Shown piece by piece: positions 45,293 to 56,724 of a stretch of DNA of 64,000 nucleotides. How positions within the stretch are numbered: the stretch's first letter is position 1; the number at the start of each line of letters is the position of its first letter. Under the pieces are notes generated by a model, which saw only the letters and a list, made by a program, of their open reading frames with translations, had not been told where the DNA came from and made no database searches. The stretch is from Hawksworthiomyces lignivorus (taxonomy: Eukaryota > Ascomycota > Sordariomycetes > Ophiostomatales > Ophiostomataceae): assembly GCA_002917075.1 (NCBI GenBank), contig NTMA01000024.1:403169-467168 (forward strand), given 5' to 3'. The position numbers and the translations under genes are program-made.

Positions 45293-46314
45293 TTATACTT
45301 TACGGAAATCTTGAAGCACGGGATAGATCATCTCAAAGGCCTGGTAGATCTCCTCGCGGACTTTTGCGCCGGTGAGCACTGTCTTGCCGCTTACAAAAAT
45401 GAGCAGCACGATCTTCGGCTTGATCATGCGGTAGATCAGGCCGGGGAAGAGCTCAGGCTCGTAGGAGCTGAAATTGTGGTGGCGCGAAGCCAGGCCCTCG
45501 AGGCGAACAGGGAATTTGATGTCGCATGACCCGACAATGTTCTGGATCTTGAAATCTGTAAACTTGGCATCAAAGCCCAATTTTTGAATGATGCGAGCAT
45601 ATTTGCGCGAGGCAAGCTTGCTGTCGTCCTCGGATTTCTGCAGAAGTGATGGTCAGTACATCTGTGCAACAAACACAGCCCTTTCACCTGGCTGTCCGAT
45701 CCTCTCCTGGTAGGGACCATACTGCGCCGGTGACGACCATCTTGCCGCTGGCGAAAATCAGCGCTGTGGTCTTGGGCTCGCGGATACGCATGATGACAGC
45801 CGCGAAACGCTAGCATTGGTGTCAGTAACGAAATGGTCCGCATTCCGCGGGCAAGATGAAGAAGTGGCAGATGCCACGAACCTTTGGGTTGTACTCGGCA
45901 TTGCGGGCATGAAGCGCAATGGTCTTGAGGTCCAGACGGCAGGCTAGATTGACGGTAGCCACTATGTTCCTTCAACGTAGGGAGATATGGTGAGCATGGC
46001 ATGAACAACCCACAGCAAGAAGCCAGAGGTCATACATACTGTAGAGTTGGCGTCAGGCCGCTGCCCGTTGGTACAGCGACTGGAGTAGCTGCGGGTGTGG
46101 CGGGCGTCACGACCGCACTGGATGCGGCATCGGAGCTGGGTCCAAACAGATCATCGACGGGGCCAGAGGATTGTTCTTGGCTGCTAGAAGCAGAGCCCGT
46201 AAGATCATGCGGAGGAGTGAGTTCGGTGTGGCCGCCCGGGAACGACAGCGAGCCAGGTGCAGTGAAGGCCTTTGCTTGCAGAGCGTTTGTCGGGTGTGTG
46301 TGAATGATATCCAT
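45293..46314 (-). CDS. TBP: TATA-binding protein (TBP)
   Basis: General transcription factor that binds the TATA box and nucleates TFIID, and also serves RNA polymerases I and III. Four exons on the minus strand: 46314-46040, 45969-45882, 45809-45723 and 45637-45293, about 264 residues. The variable N-terminal 85 residues are Ser/Thr/Pro-rich. The conserved saddle begins at [20 protein letters not shown] and contains both pseudo-repeats: first [20 protein letters not shown] and [15 protein letters not shown], second [34 protein letters not shown] and [16 protein letters not shown], ending in the usual FRKV. Joins across the 70, 72 and 85 bp introns restore these near-invariant segments exactly, so the gene model is firm from exon 2 on; the start codon is the first ATG of exon 1. 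Surrounded by long non-coding DNA upstream. Confidence 0.97.
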
Positions 46315-48339
46315 GTCGTCTTTGTAGAAAGATTCTTCTCACGAGGGACAAAAGAGGAAGTCAACAGGAGCTGTGAAGACCCGGCAATGTTAACAAGCCG
46401 GTTCAGATGGAATGTATTTTGGAACGGCAAGCGGTCACAGGCAGATGAGGCGGGGGAAACAATTTTATATTCAATGTGGCAAATATGGAGGTGGCCACCG
46501 CTGCCTCGTCGGGGCGAGGCTACGGCGATAGCAGCAGTGTGATGCAGACGATGCAAGGCAACTAGCCTAGCAAACGAGACTAGACACAAGTGACATAAAC
46601 CAAGAGAAAATAATAATAATAAAGAACATGAGAACAGAAGTTCCTTACCTAATATGGGAGATAAACAAGTTAATGTCTCCCCCAACACGCGCTACTATGG
46701 CAATGTCGTTGAAATTGGATCGAGAACAAGATTCGCGATCAAGAAAGCGGCAAATGGAGAGTAAGGTGATATGAGATGTGGTGTTTGTGTTCTAATCACT
46801 TCAGAGAGAAGTAGATGGACCTGGAGGGGAAGAGTGAGGCAAGACGACTCTTTTGAGGTGAAAAGATGAGTGTTGGAGAAGAGGATGGGGGGGTTTCCCA
46901 AAAGCGAATTAAGCAGAAGACCGACAAAGAAAAGATGGAAGACGGAGTCCAGACTGTCCTGTATTCTTTCTTTTTTCTCTTGTCGTCTTGTCCCGCTGCT
47001 GCGAAGCACGAAAATAAGTGGGAAGAGATGGGGGGTGGAGATGAAGAGAAGCGGATCGAGTCGACGGCAGATCTCACGATAAGAGCAATGACGACACTAG
47101 GCTGAGATCCTCGGTGAGGAGAGGGCTGGTGAGGGAAGGCTGCGGTGGAAGGCGCGCCTCGGTGTGGCTGGGGAAGAGCGGAGAAGGAGGAAGGAGCAGA
47201 GAAGAGAAGAAGAGAGGGAGATAAAAAGTTAATGAATTAAAAAGAATTAATAAAATAATGCGAAAGTACTCGTACTCAGTACTCCTCGTATATACAGGTA
47301 GGAGAGGAAAATAAAAAGGTCCAATGTAGTAAAACAAGACACAGTCAACGAGGACCGAATTCCATACAGAGCTTCAGCAACAGCAGCAAAGCAGCATCAA
47401 GCTCATCGGAAGCTCCATTCGAAACAAGGTTGCCTCGAGTGGGAGCTGTGGGTGTTTTTATAAACGTGAAATTGTGGCAACCGGGGTGGCGGCATAGCTC
47501 TGCCAAAAGTACAGTCGCATCAAACCACACCAAAACAAAGCCTGCTGGGGAGAGAAAGATACAAGCATAACGGAGTAGTACGGAGAACGTCGTGTGCAGT
47601 GTGCTGAGAGGCCAAAGAGGACTAAAGGGGTGAGGTTGACTAGCTAAAGTAGCCGTAAAAAGGGGCCTACCCTCCAAAACGACTATTGATTTTCTTTCTT
47701 TCTTTTCTTTTCTTTTCTTTCTTTCTTTTTTTATTTTATTTATTTTTATTTTTTTTCTTCCTCCCTATTTTTTTGCGCCAGTTGCTGTGGCGGCAGATCC
47801 ACTTGCGAGGTGTGGATGGGTGGCGCATCCCCTGATTGGCCGCGCAGACTCCAACAGATATCCAAGGAACCAATTAGACAGTGCGATTTCAGTGGATTTC
47901 GTGTCTCTCCTCTCCCTTTCTTTCTTCCTTGGTGCTCTGCTGCCTGGGCGACGAACGGCCCACTCTCGCATGTACCAGTACTTCTGGCACAGATGATTTG
48001 CGTTATGCAAGCCCCCCTGAACACCTGCATCCTGCTGGAGAGACCTAGAGCATCCAGGCGCAAAATGAAAGCGTGGATGTGCGACATGGTCTAGAAGGGC
48101 TATTGAAGAGTGCCAGGAAAATGAACCTGGAATGGAGGGCTGCGCCCTTCTTCAAAACTCTCTGTGGACGACTGAAACATGTCTGTCTCCAAAGATCATG
48201 AGCACCTCACTCGCATCCATTTTCGTCAAAACTGACGGCCATTTTCCCTGCTCTGCTCCGTACGGTCCGAACAGATTCTGGTTTGTGTGATGCGGCCCCT
48301 GTCTATCCGATAGAAAGAATCACATCTTTTGTGAATATG

Positions 48340-48449
48340 TACGGAGTATTATGTATGTAGTTATATTGTTTTACAAGGTGCACACGTGGGGACTCTCCAA
48401 CGTTGGAATCATTTTCATTCTGTTTCTGCGTTCCTTCATTTACTCCGTA
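48340..48449. repeat. 110-bp segment bounded by a 9-bp inverted repeat
   Basis: Begins TACGGAGTA and ends with the exact complement-inverted TACTCCGTA. The perfect pairing is 9-10 bp only, and no clear target-site duplication was recognised. It could be a tiny inverted-repeat element or two independent copies of a common 9-mer. Confidence 0.4.
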
Positions 48450-48505
48450 CATTAATCTCACTCTGCTCACTTTTGCTCGCTTTCGCTCCTCGTATCCGTC
48501 TTTTT

Positions 48506-48507
<2 letters not shown>

Positions 48508-48542
<35 letters not shown>
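48508..48542. repeat. TC dinucleotide microsatellite
   Basis: About 17 uninterrupted TC units, read directly from the sequence, in the gene-free region. Confidence 0.95.
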
Positions 48543-48546
<4 letters not shown>

Positions 48547-51226
48547 CTTCCTCCTCTCGTCTCTTCCGCCCTCATAATCGCCCCTACGTCTGCAAACGAT
48601 TTCTGTTTGTCTTGCGCCCTCTGCCTCTCCCTTTGTTCCCTCTACAAGCTTCCCGTCACTGCGGAAATCATCAATGTGTCTCATGCTTGGATTCACTCTC
48701 CCCCAATAGCGATCCCTCGCGGAAGTTTGATATCCTCCTGTGTTTTTGCGTCATCGTCATGCCTTTCAAGTCGTTTTCTCATTTTTGCTCTCGCCCCTTT
48801 TATTTCGTCTGGTTCGTTCTCAGCAACATTTGCTTTCCCCTTTTCTGCACTCTGTTAGCTCTTTTTCTTATCAAATAAAAGGGGCCCCATGGCGGACCGC
48901 CTTCCCCCATGTTTTGGGTGACAATATCACCTTACCCCAAACATCCATGGATCCCTTTATCTCCCGCCAAATATACAATGTACAGGTACCTCGCAGCACT
49001 CTCGTAGCCCAGCCGAGGCTTCCCTTTGCGCTCCATGCGTCTGCCCCTGTTGAGAGTGCACACCCACACTCATTTTCGCATTGCTTTCCTTAGCCTGCCA
49101 CTCAGCACCCAGCCTTGCCGCGACCCTTGGCCATGACTCACTTCAAAGTCGCCCAACACTGACCACCTGGAAATCCTTCGGAAAGCCCTTGGACCCCGCG
49201 ACCTGTGCGGGAGAGTTTTGCGTAACCACCTCCGAAAGCGTATGTTATGTACAGTACGTACGACTACATAGTAGGAACGTCGATAAGAGTCGTTACGGAG
49301 CAGATTTCCTGCGATTCCCCAGCTTGCAAGAAGAGTTCCAGCCACCATCTTGAAAGATGGTATGCACCGAAAGTTTCTACGTTTCCAATTGTTAGTATTT
49401 CCCTTGACGGGACCAAATTATAGCTTTTTTTTTTTTTGTTTCATTGCCTCTCAAGTATTCAATACCATACCAGAAGCTTTTTGATATGAAAGGCTCCCGA
49501 CCCAAGACCCGGAGATGGGGTGCTGCCTGCACAGACGATCTTCAAACGTCTCTACGACATATGTATCTTATGTGCAAGCATCTCTGTCAAGCAGACTCCA
49601 CTACAGAGCGGACGCCTAAGCATGGCATTTTCGTGCAAACCGGTGCCGTGATATGGAGCCCACTCTGAAAAACTGAAAGGCATCCCTTGCAATCCCGAGC
49701 GCAATACTCGTGCGTGCACGACGTGCATCATGTCCCCAACCCTCCAAAATGCTAACCTGGTGCTGGACCTCTCCATCATGTGTGCGCGAAGCCTTAACCA
49801 CAGACCCCTCTTCCCTTCTTTCTTGGGTCCCAGCTTCAGTGCAGGAAGAGATTCTACTCAACCCGGCCCTTTTGCAGGCTTCTTGTTTCCCAGCCTGTGG
49901 CGGCACACATCACAGGCTTCCAGAACGCATCCGTTTTCGGATCTACAATTCGCTCTCACGCCACTTCAAAGGACATGTCAATACCCCTCCAATTCCGACC
50001 TTCGCCCGCCTGCTAAAAGGCAGGGTCTTTGTGGAACAGGAAAATGGAGGGTGCAACGAAAAGGAGTTCTGCTAGCCACTCCTTTCCAGCTCCCCTTTCG
50101 CCAACCAGCGTTCGCCAGAAGGTTGGCGTCCCGCTATTCGGAAGTGGTTTTCAACTGTTAGCCAGAGAGAACCTGGAGCCTTGTAGCTGCCACACACACC
50201 ATCCTTTTTTCCCTGACCACCACCTCCCATTGCTGCTCTTCCGTAGTCCGTAAGTTTCTTGCCCGGTTTCTCCCCTCTTGGGGTCCGCTCCATTGCGAAC
50301 GCGAAATGTACGTTCACGATGCGATTGGTGTTCTCCAGAGTTCTTTTGCGACAGGCAGCCACGCCCACCAAGCAACCCTTGCGCAGCTGTCAAGCCAATC
50401 GAATCGCGCAGACAGCATCAGGACGTGTTATTCAGCGTGCAACCGGATTTTGCTATTCTGTCGGCTGGACACGGCACCCTGCAACAGCGCCACTCTAATA
50501 TTGTGTAAAGTAATCAAGAAAATATGTAGATGTCGATGGTAGTCTGTAGATTAAACGTCCCCTGGTCACCATGGGCGTCGTGGTGTCGACCACGTCCGCC
50601 AATAGGAAATCTTGGGACAGCTTTCTCCATTAAAGTTCGTATGTGCTGCCCAGAAAACCAGTTTTCGTCATCGCCAACGATGATTTCTAGCTTCCTGAAG
50701 CATATTCGTCAAGTACATACGTTAAAGGGGAGACGTATCGTTAAAAGTACGATTCTCAGTACGCATTTTCAACACACTTTAGTACAAGTCAGTCCGCGGT
50801 AGGGAACACCAATTGTGCTACAAATGTATAATTAATACGAATTACTTCATATTACAAAGTATTTTACCACTGAGAGCGAGACGGGGCTGACACCTCGACT
50901 CTACCTAACCATCAAGACCACCACAATTCAACATACAACTATTTCTAATAGCCGTCGTTGGACTGGCTGAATGGGTGTGTTCAGATGTCGGGACTCGTGC
51001 TCGCCAGAAGGCGCGGCCGAGATGGTAGTCCATGATAGTATGTAGATTTGTCTTCTTCTAATGGTTCACTATATAGACTAAGAGGCTATACGTCCGGAAG
51101 CGGAGAGTGTGACGCCATGTCCTAAATGGCACTCTTTTCTCCAGAAGCTCTCTTTATCTTGTGAAGGAAACTGCTCAGTTCGGATGCGTCGAAGCTCCGA
51201 TTCTTTCGCCTTCTGGGGGGGCTTTT

Positions 51227-51246
51227 AAAAAAAAAAAAAAAAAAAA
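51227..51246 (+). repeat. A20 homopolymer
   Basis: Twenty consecutive A on the plus strand, beginning right after GCTTTT. It lies at the point where similarity of the minus-strand gag relic can no longer be followed. Confidence 0.85.
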
Positions 51247-51269
51247 CCAGACTTGACGTTAAAGACGCC

Positions 51270-52260
51270 ATGAGTTCTGATTCACGTACTCGTAGTCTGA
51301 AAAGGAAAAAAATGTTGTGCCTTGAGTTTTCACCACCGTTTAAAAATGAAGTGTGTTTGTTACAGAAACCTGAGAATTTCGTATACGTAGGACTCGAGCC
51401 AATCCATTGGTTTGACTTCTTAAAGTTATCGGGACACTTGTCAGGATGCTTCGTCCAGCAATCTCCTTCCTCGTGCCCTAGTCTATTGAAATGTCTACAT
51501 TTTATCGTTTATCCTTGTCGCCAGAGGCGTCTTTGTCTTTGCCTTGGTTTGGTCCTTTTTGTCCTTTTCGGGCTTAGATTTTTGGTTCTCTTGCTCCTTG
51601 CGCGTGTCCTTGCAGTGCGAAATAACCAAACTCTTCATTTTTGTAAGAATCTCATTATTGGGGAGTTTGACCATTCTTGCCTCCGTTTAGCAAGAAGGTC
51701 TGAGGAGACCTCGTTATGCGTGGTCCGTACGATTTGCATGAAGTGTGTGATCTTGTGTTGAGATCGAAGTTCTGCATGGACTCTTTCGAATTCTTGCGTA
51801 ATCTTTTCCAATCTGGTGATAAAAGACTTGACTGTTGCCTCTTCTCCCAGAAAAGCCACGATGTTTTGTACTTGCTGGGATCACTGCGTCCACTTGGTTG
51901 GACCATCTAATATGATCCTTGCTCCTCTAGAAAAATCTTTGACTATGTCCAGGTGTCCTTTGATGCTTCATGAAGTTCGAGATCAATGGGACCTTGGCGG
52001 AAACGGATAGCCTGAGGCACTTCCTTCTCTCGATTCAACTCCGCTCATCTCGTTTTCCGACTCCGATAATGGCTCCAGTGCCATTTCTGCTGCTTCAATC
52101 GATTGATCACCGACTTCGGGGACCACTGCAGGTTCGGCTGTTGCTTCTGTTATCCTTGGCTTACGCATCTTCTGTCTTATTGTGAAGTCTCCTCCGGGTA
52201 CCAGCAGATTCAGCTCTCCGGCGGTATCTCTGCGGGTAGCCGGTGCTATAAAATAGCGAA
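51270..52260 (-). pseudogene. Broken gag-like gene with damaged zinc knuckle
   Basis: One frame can be followed from about 52260 to about 51450 with several interruptions. Open segments lie at about 52260-51983 and 51859-51635; between them are in-frame stops, and an overlapping shifted frame seems to carry the missing piece, pointing to two compensating frameshifts. A TGA stands where a Trp codon would fit (about 51880). The knuckle near 51499-51458 keeps the first Cys, the Gly-His and the last Cys of the CCHC pattern, but the second Cys is Phe, with a basic, Lys-rich stretch before it. This is the layout of a retrotransposon Gag; the copy is clearly non-functional. Confidence 0.6.
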
Positions 52261-52352
52261 AATTGGCAGAAATACTAGAGAAAATATGTAAGTGATAATA
52301 ATAGGGAAGGTATATGAAATGAGGCTATTCGGAGTGAGTTCCGGCGCGAAGT

Positions 52353-52366
52353 CTGGACTCATAACC
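52353..52366 (-). other. Primer-binding-site-like sequence
   Basis: GGTTATGAGTCCAG on the minus strand, directly adjoining the inner end of the LTR-like segment. Copia-type elements carry a GGTTAT-type site complementary to part of the initiator methionine tRNA at this place. Function is inferred from position and motif. Confidence 0.5.
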
Positions 52367-52503
52367 TGTTGGATAGTAAGGCAGTAGTGCGGAGGAATTG
52401 ATTGTATCTCTGCAGCTCAGAGATTTATATCATAGTGGAGAGTTAGGCCAATATTTTGTTTGCTATTAGCCAGGCAAGGAAGCTACGTGATTACCTCCTG
52501 ACA
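52367..52503 (-). repeat. Solo 5' LTR of the retroelement relic
   Basis: 137 bp segment beginning TGTCAGGAGGTAATCACG and ending CTATCCAACA on the minus strand, with the TG...CA ends expected of LTRs. Only one copy occurs in this window, so its limits rest on the terminal dinucleotides and on the adjoining primer-site-like sequence. Confidence 0.5.
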
Positions 52504-52893
52504 ACCTTCAGTAGTGCTTTCAGTAGTGCTTTCAATGACGCGTAGGCTGTAGGTTTTGGGAATTGAATTTTTTTTATCATTATACTCCGTATTGAGGGTA
52601 GGTACATATGTTACATAAAGGGAAGGCTACACCGCGGGCGCAGCACGGCCAGATACCTGCCTTCGCGCAGATTTCGTTTTCCTGCCAGACTGTATGATGT
52701 CGTTTGCTGCTAGCCACCGCCTGTCCACGTATCGGCCGTTTGTCGGGGTCACAGGCATTCTTTATACGGACGAAGTGAGATGCGCGCGAGCATGTTTCTT
52801 CTATGGAAGCCACTCGATAAAGCCTCGCCATCAATGAGCTACAGATCAACTTGGTCTATCTAGCAAAGAGGCCGGCAAATTTACGCCCCTTTT
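52504..52893. other. Short intergenic region next to the ETF-QO 3' end
   Basis: 390 bp. A TACTCCGTA copy lies at 52583-52591, next to a T run. No gene is seen; it includes the ETF-QO 3' UTR. Confidence 0.5.
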
Positions 52894-55118
52894 TCATGTC
52901 ATGTAGTACTTGGGTCCTTCGCCGCCCTGAGGCACCTGCCAGTTGATGTCCTGGTTGGGCGCCTTGATGTCGCACGTCTTGCAGTGGATGCAGCTAGAAG
53001 ATGTTGTCAGAATCATGCCAAAAAAGAGAGAATAAAAGAGAGAAGGGGGAGACACTGGGGGCAGAAAAAAACGTACTTTTGCGAGTTGATCTGGAAGCGG
53101 ACGCCCAGGGGCTTGGAGGCGTCCTCGACGTACTCGTAGACGCCGGCGGGGCAGAAGCGGTTCTCGACGCCCTGGAAGGCTGGGTAGGTCTCGGCGGCGT
53201 GCTTGTCCCAGTCGGCGACCTGGAGGTGGACGGGCTGGTCCTCCTCGTGGTTGGTGCCGGTGCGGGAGACGCTGGTGAGGATGTCAAAGGAGACCTCGCC
53301 GTCGGGCTTGGGGTACTCGATGCGCTTGCACTGGGCGGCGGGCTTGGTGGCCTCGTGGTCGCGGTGCTTGATGCGCAGGGTCCAGGGGACGCGGCCCTTG
53401 AGGAGGTAGGCCTCGATGCCCGAGTACATGACACCGCCGTAGAGGCCGAGCGGGGTCTGGAAGGACGGGCGCATGTTGCGCACCTCCTTGAGCTCCTTCC
53501 AGATGCTGGACTTGCGCAGGGCGTCCTCGTAGTCGTAGAGGAAGACGGTCTGGCCGCTCTGCGCGGCGGCGGCGGCGGCGGCAGCACCGTCTTCGGCGGC
53601 GGCGGCGGCGGCGGAGGCGGCGGCGACAGGCTCTGCGGCGGGCTTCGCGGCAGCAGCGGCGTCGGTGGTGGTGCCGCTCAGGGCCTTCCAGGCGGCCTCG
53701 GCGGCGAGCATGCCGGAGCGCATGGCGTTGTGGGTGCCCTTGATCTTGGGGACGTTGACGAAGCCGGCGGAGTCGCCGATGATGGCGCCGCCGGGAAAGG
53801 CGACCTTGGGGACGGACTGGAAGCCGCCCTCGATGAGGGCGCGGGCGCCGTAGGAGAGGCACTTGCCGCCCTCGAGCACGGAGCGGAAGAGCGGGTGCTG
53901 CTTGAGCTTCTGGAACTCGCCGTAGGGCGACAGCCAGGGGTTGGGGTAGTCGAGGGCGGTGACGAGGCCGACGCTGACGAGGTTGTCGCCAAAGTGGTAC
54001 ATGAAGGCGCCGCCGTAGGTGTCGTAGGGCAGCGGGTAGCCCATGGCGTGGACGATCTCGCCGCGGCGGAACACCTCGGGGCGCACCTCCCAGACCTCCT
54101 TGATGCCGAGGCCGTAGGTCTGGGGGTCGCTGTCGCGGCGCAGGTCGAACTGGCGCACGACCTGCTTGGTCAGGCTGCCGTGGCAGCCCTCGGCGAAGAG
54201 GGTGACGCGGGCGCGGAACTCCATGCCGCGCTCAAAGGTGGCGCGGGGCTTGCCGTCGCGGCCGATGCCCACGTCGTTGGTGGCCACGCCGGCCACGGAC
54301 CCGTCGGCCGCGTACAGGACCTCGGCGGCGGCGAAGCCCGGGTACACCTCGACGCCGGCGTCCTCGGCGCGGGCGCCCAGCCAGCTGACCAGCTGGTTGA
54401 GGCTCACAATGTAGTTGCCGTGGTTGTGCATCTGCGGCGGCACCGGCAGCGGCAGCGACGCCGTCTTGGTCAGGAACCGCATGCGCTCGCCGCCCGCGGG
54501 GGTCGCGTGCTCGAACCGCTCCGGGTTGGCCTCGTCCAGCCAGCCCGGCAGCAGCTCGTCCAGCGCGTCCGGCTGGATCACCGCGCCCGACAAGATGTGG
54601 CCGCCGATCTCGCCCGCCTTCTCCAGCAGCAGCACCCGGAACTCGTCGTTGCCCGCCGCCGCCGCCAGCTGCTTCAGCCGGATCGCCGCGCTCAGCCCCG
54701 CCGGCCCGCCGCCCACGATGCACACGTCCACCTCGTCGCTCTCGCGCTCGATGCTCTTGGGGTCGAACGAGGCCGCGTCGTCGCCGTCGTCTCCCGTCCG
54801 CCGCCGTGCGCTCTGCGAGAACCACCGCCGCGCGCTGCCGCCGAAGCTCGGACGCGCTACCGCCGCCAGGCCCGACGCCAGGCGCAGCCGCCGCTGCGGC
54901 TGCTGCTGCTGCTGCTGCTGGCTGCGGCCGTGGCAGTGCCGCTGCTGGGGCGCGCCAGAGGCGGCCTCCTTTGTTCTCCGCAGTGCGCCGCTGCTGCTCC
55001 AGCGGACTGGTGTCTGCGCAATGGGCCGCGGCAGCGGCACGACAGCGGCTTGTCGCCAGCAGACGCGCGCCACCGCGGCATGGCCGCCTGCTGAAGCGGC
55101 TGCCGCTGCTGTGAACAT
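52894..55118 (-). CDS. ETFDH: Electron transfer flavoprotein-ubiquinone oxidoreductase
   Basis: Mitochondrial inner-membrane enzyme that passes electrons from ETF (fatty acid, amino acid and choline oxidation) to ubiquinone through FAD and a 4Fe-4S cluster; yeast counterpart Cir2. Two exons, 55118-53077 and 52993-52894, about 713 residues. Residues 1-110 are Arg/Ala/Gln-rich, a long mitochondrial presequence. The FAD motif [18 protein letters not shown] (Gly136-Gly141), [15 protein letters not shown] and [13 protein letters not shown] are typical. The cluster ligands are visible: [11 protein letters not shown], then across the 83 bp intron [20 protein letters not shown], with the last three Cys in exon 2; the protein ends [13 protein letters not shown] roughly 45-residue Ala-rich insert lies between AAWKALSG and [11 protein letters not shown], where relatives have only a few residues. 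Start is the first ATG before the presequence. Confidence 0.96.
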
Positions 55119-56724
55119 TTCTGCTCTCTACGGTATGCGGACTGTGCTGACGAGTTTGTCGGGGCAAGAATGCTTAGGATCTAGGTTGCGGGCAGGTAGC
55201 AGGAGGAGTAGGCTATCGCATGACGGTCACCTCTTTGGGCGTCTTGTGAGTCAGATGCAGGTTGAGAAGAGCAGCTGTGGAGAAGCGAAAAGAGACGAAG
55301 ACCAAATAATCCAAAAGCAAACAAATGAAAACAGCTCAATTTCGAATCAATTCGGTTTCCACAGTAGGTAGATCTAGGCCCCTCGGTCCAATTGATAGCT
55401 TGATATGATAGCTTGCGGGTAGGTGGAAAGGAAGTGAAAGCCGGCAAAGCCAGAGAAGAGACAATACTCTGTACAAAGGAGCAAGGCAAGAAGAAGAAAG
55501 GGAGGAATGGGATAAGAGGGAGGGGGGGGAGACAAAGCTGCCAGTGACGTCTTTCTTATCCCTCAATTCCTCTTCTTTTGCTATGAGATGTCTTTTCTTG
55601 TTTTCTTTTCTTTTCTTTTCTTTCTTTCCTTCTTTTTTTTATTTTTATTTTCTATTTTTTTATCCTCTAAAATAAAACAGTTAATAGAAGCCGAGAATGG
55701 GAGGTGCGAAAGCCGCTCATTCCCTCGAGAGCCGAGGCCGGTGAGCCAATAGAAGGAAACGTTTTACCGAAGCAAACCGCCTAATCGGTGGAGAACGGCG
55801 AAAATGCGCTGGACCGCCCAAATTCTAGCTGTGGGGTGATCACGTGCCTCTCGCAATTCAGAGCTCGTTGCTGCACGTAAGGCGTAATTACAGCGCCTTC
55901 AGCACCTTCAGGACGCCCAGGGCGTATTAGCGTATCTCCGTAGCGCCCACATCGGGACCCAAAGGAGTCGCTCTGCTCCGTTTTTAGACCCACGATGCTA
56001 GTAATGTGCTGTAGGGCTTATTTTCTTGTTCATAGAATGGTAGCGGAGTACGACATTGTTGTTATGAGAAAGTTGTCAGAATTTATCAGAAGTTGTTACA
56101 CGTTAAGATGCACCGCGACTCTACTCCATTCTCTGATCCAGCAGCTCTTCTCTTCTCTTTTTTTTTTTTTTTTTTGGCCTTGATGCTGGGACGTTACAAG
56201 ACTAGTCCTCACAGACCGGAGACGGAGAGCATTATTGCTGCTGCTGCTGCTGGCTTACTCCGGAGTTTAATTCCGTCGGAATAACTTCCGGCTTAATTCT
56301 CTTCAAGCTGAGAGACCATGGAACTATCTGTGTTGGAGTGAACCAGGCCCTGGAGAGAGCGCCGGTAGTTGGCCTGACTCTTTAAGTAATAGTAGAAGTT
56401 CTTCCGCGGAGAAGCAGGGTCGCTCTGCGCTCTGCTGGAGAATGCATCTCGCCGTGCTTATTTCTAGCCATATGCCCTCCTCTCGTATTCACATCTTGGG
56501 CTTGGTCCCGACTCCGTTGGAGTTCACAGTTGCCAACATCCAATCCGTGCCATACCGCGGGGTCTGATCAGCTTGGCCGTCGGACCCAAAGGCCGAGTGT
56601 TAGTATGCACGTAAAGCTCCAGCTGAGATTGAAGAACGTAGTGCTGAGTGTGTTGGTGTGGTTGGAGTGGATGATAGCCGAGGCCAGTCCAAGGAAAAAT
56701 AGAGGGAATAAAGAAAAAAAAAAC
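55119..56724. other. Intergenic region upstream of the ETF-QO gene
   Basis: About 1.6 kb, no recognisable gene. It contains the ETF-QO promoter, with CT-rich coding-strand DNA on the left and a TTTTC-type tract at 55594-55670, and the 3' flank of the IMPACT-family gene. A T run lies at 56159-56175. Confidence 0.5.

Larger units (their letters stand above)
46315..51249. other. Long gene-free region upstream of TBP
   Basis: About 4.9 kb without a recognisable gene. Left part (46.3-47.7 kb): probable TBP promoter and long 5' UTR, with CT-rich coding-strand DNA at about 46860-47220 and a T-rich tract at 47691-47760. A (TC)n microsatellite lies at 48508-48542, and inverted TACGGAGTA/TACTCCGTA copies at 48340-48348 and 48441-48449. 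From about 50.5 kb the DNA becomes AT-richer next to the retroelement relic. Confidence 0.5.
51250..52503 (-). mobile_element. Decayed Ty1/copia-type retroelement, 5' part
   Basis: Read on the minus strand, the parts stand in the order expected at the 5' end of an LTR retrotransposon: a 137 bp LTR-like segment with TGT...ACA ends (52503-52367), immediately followed by GGTTATGAGTCCAG (52366-52353), resembling the initiator-tRNA primer-binding site of copia elements, then a gag-like frame ending with a zinc-knuckle-like block. No protease, integrase or reverse transcriptase is seen, and no second LTR was found, so the element is truncated. Assignment to Ty1/copia rests on the primer-site type and the gag layout and is an inference. 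Confidence 0.65.

Noticed and set aside
46107..46688. 193-codon minus-strand open frame overlapping TBP exon 1
   Set aside because: Different frame from the TBP exon, which joins precisely to conserved TBP sequence; the rest covers its 5' UTR.
51270..51761. 163-codon plus-strand open frame
   Set aside because: Shadow of the minus-strand gag relic, which shows the zinc knuckle and element context.
53001..55094. 697-codon plus-strand open frame
   Set aside because: Antisense of the ETF-QO gene; GC-rich shadow made of Gly/Val/Leu/Asp runs.
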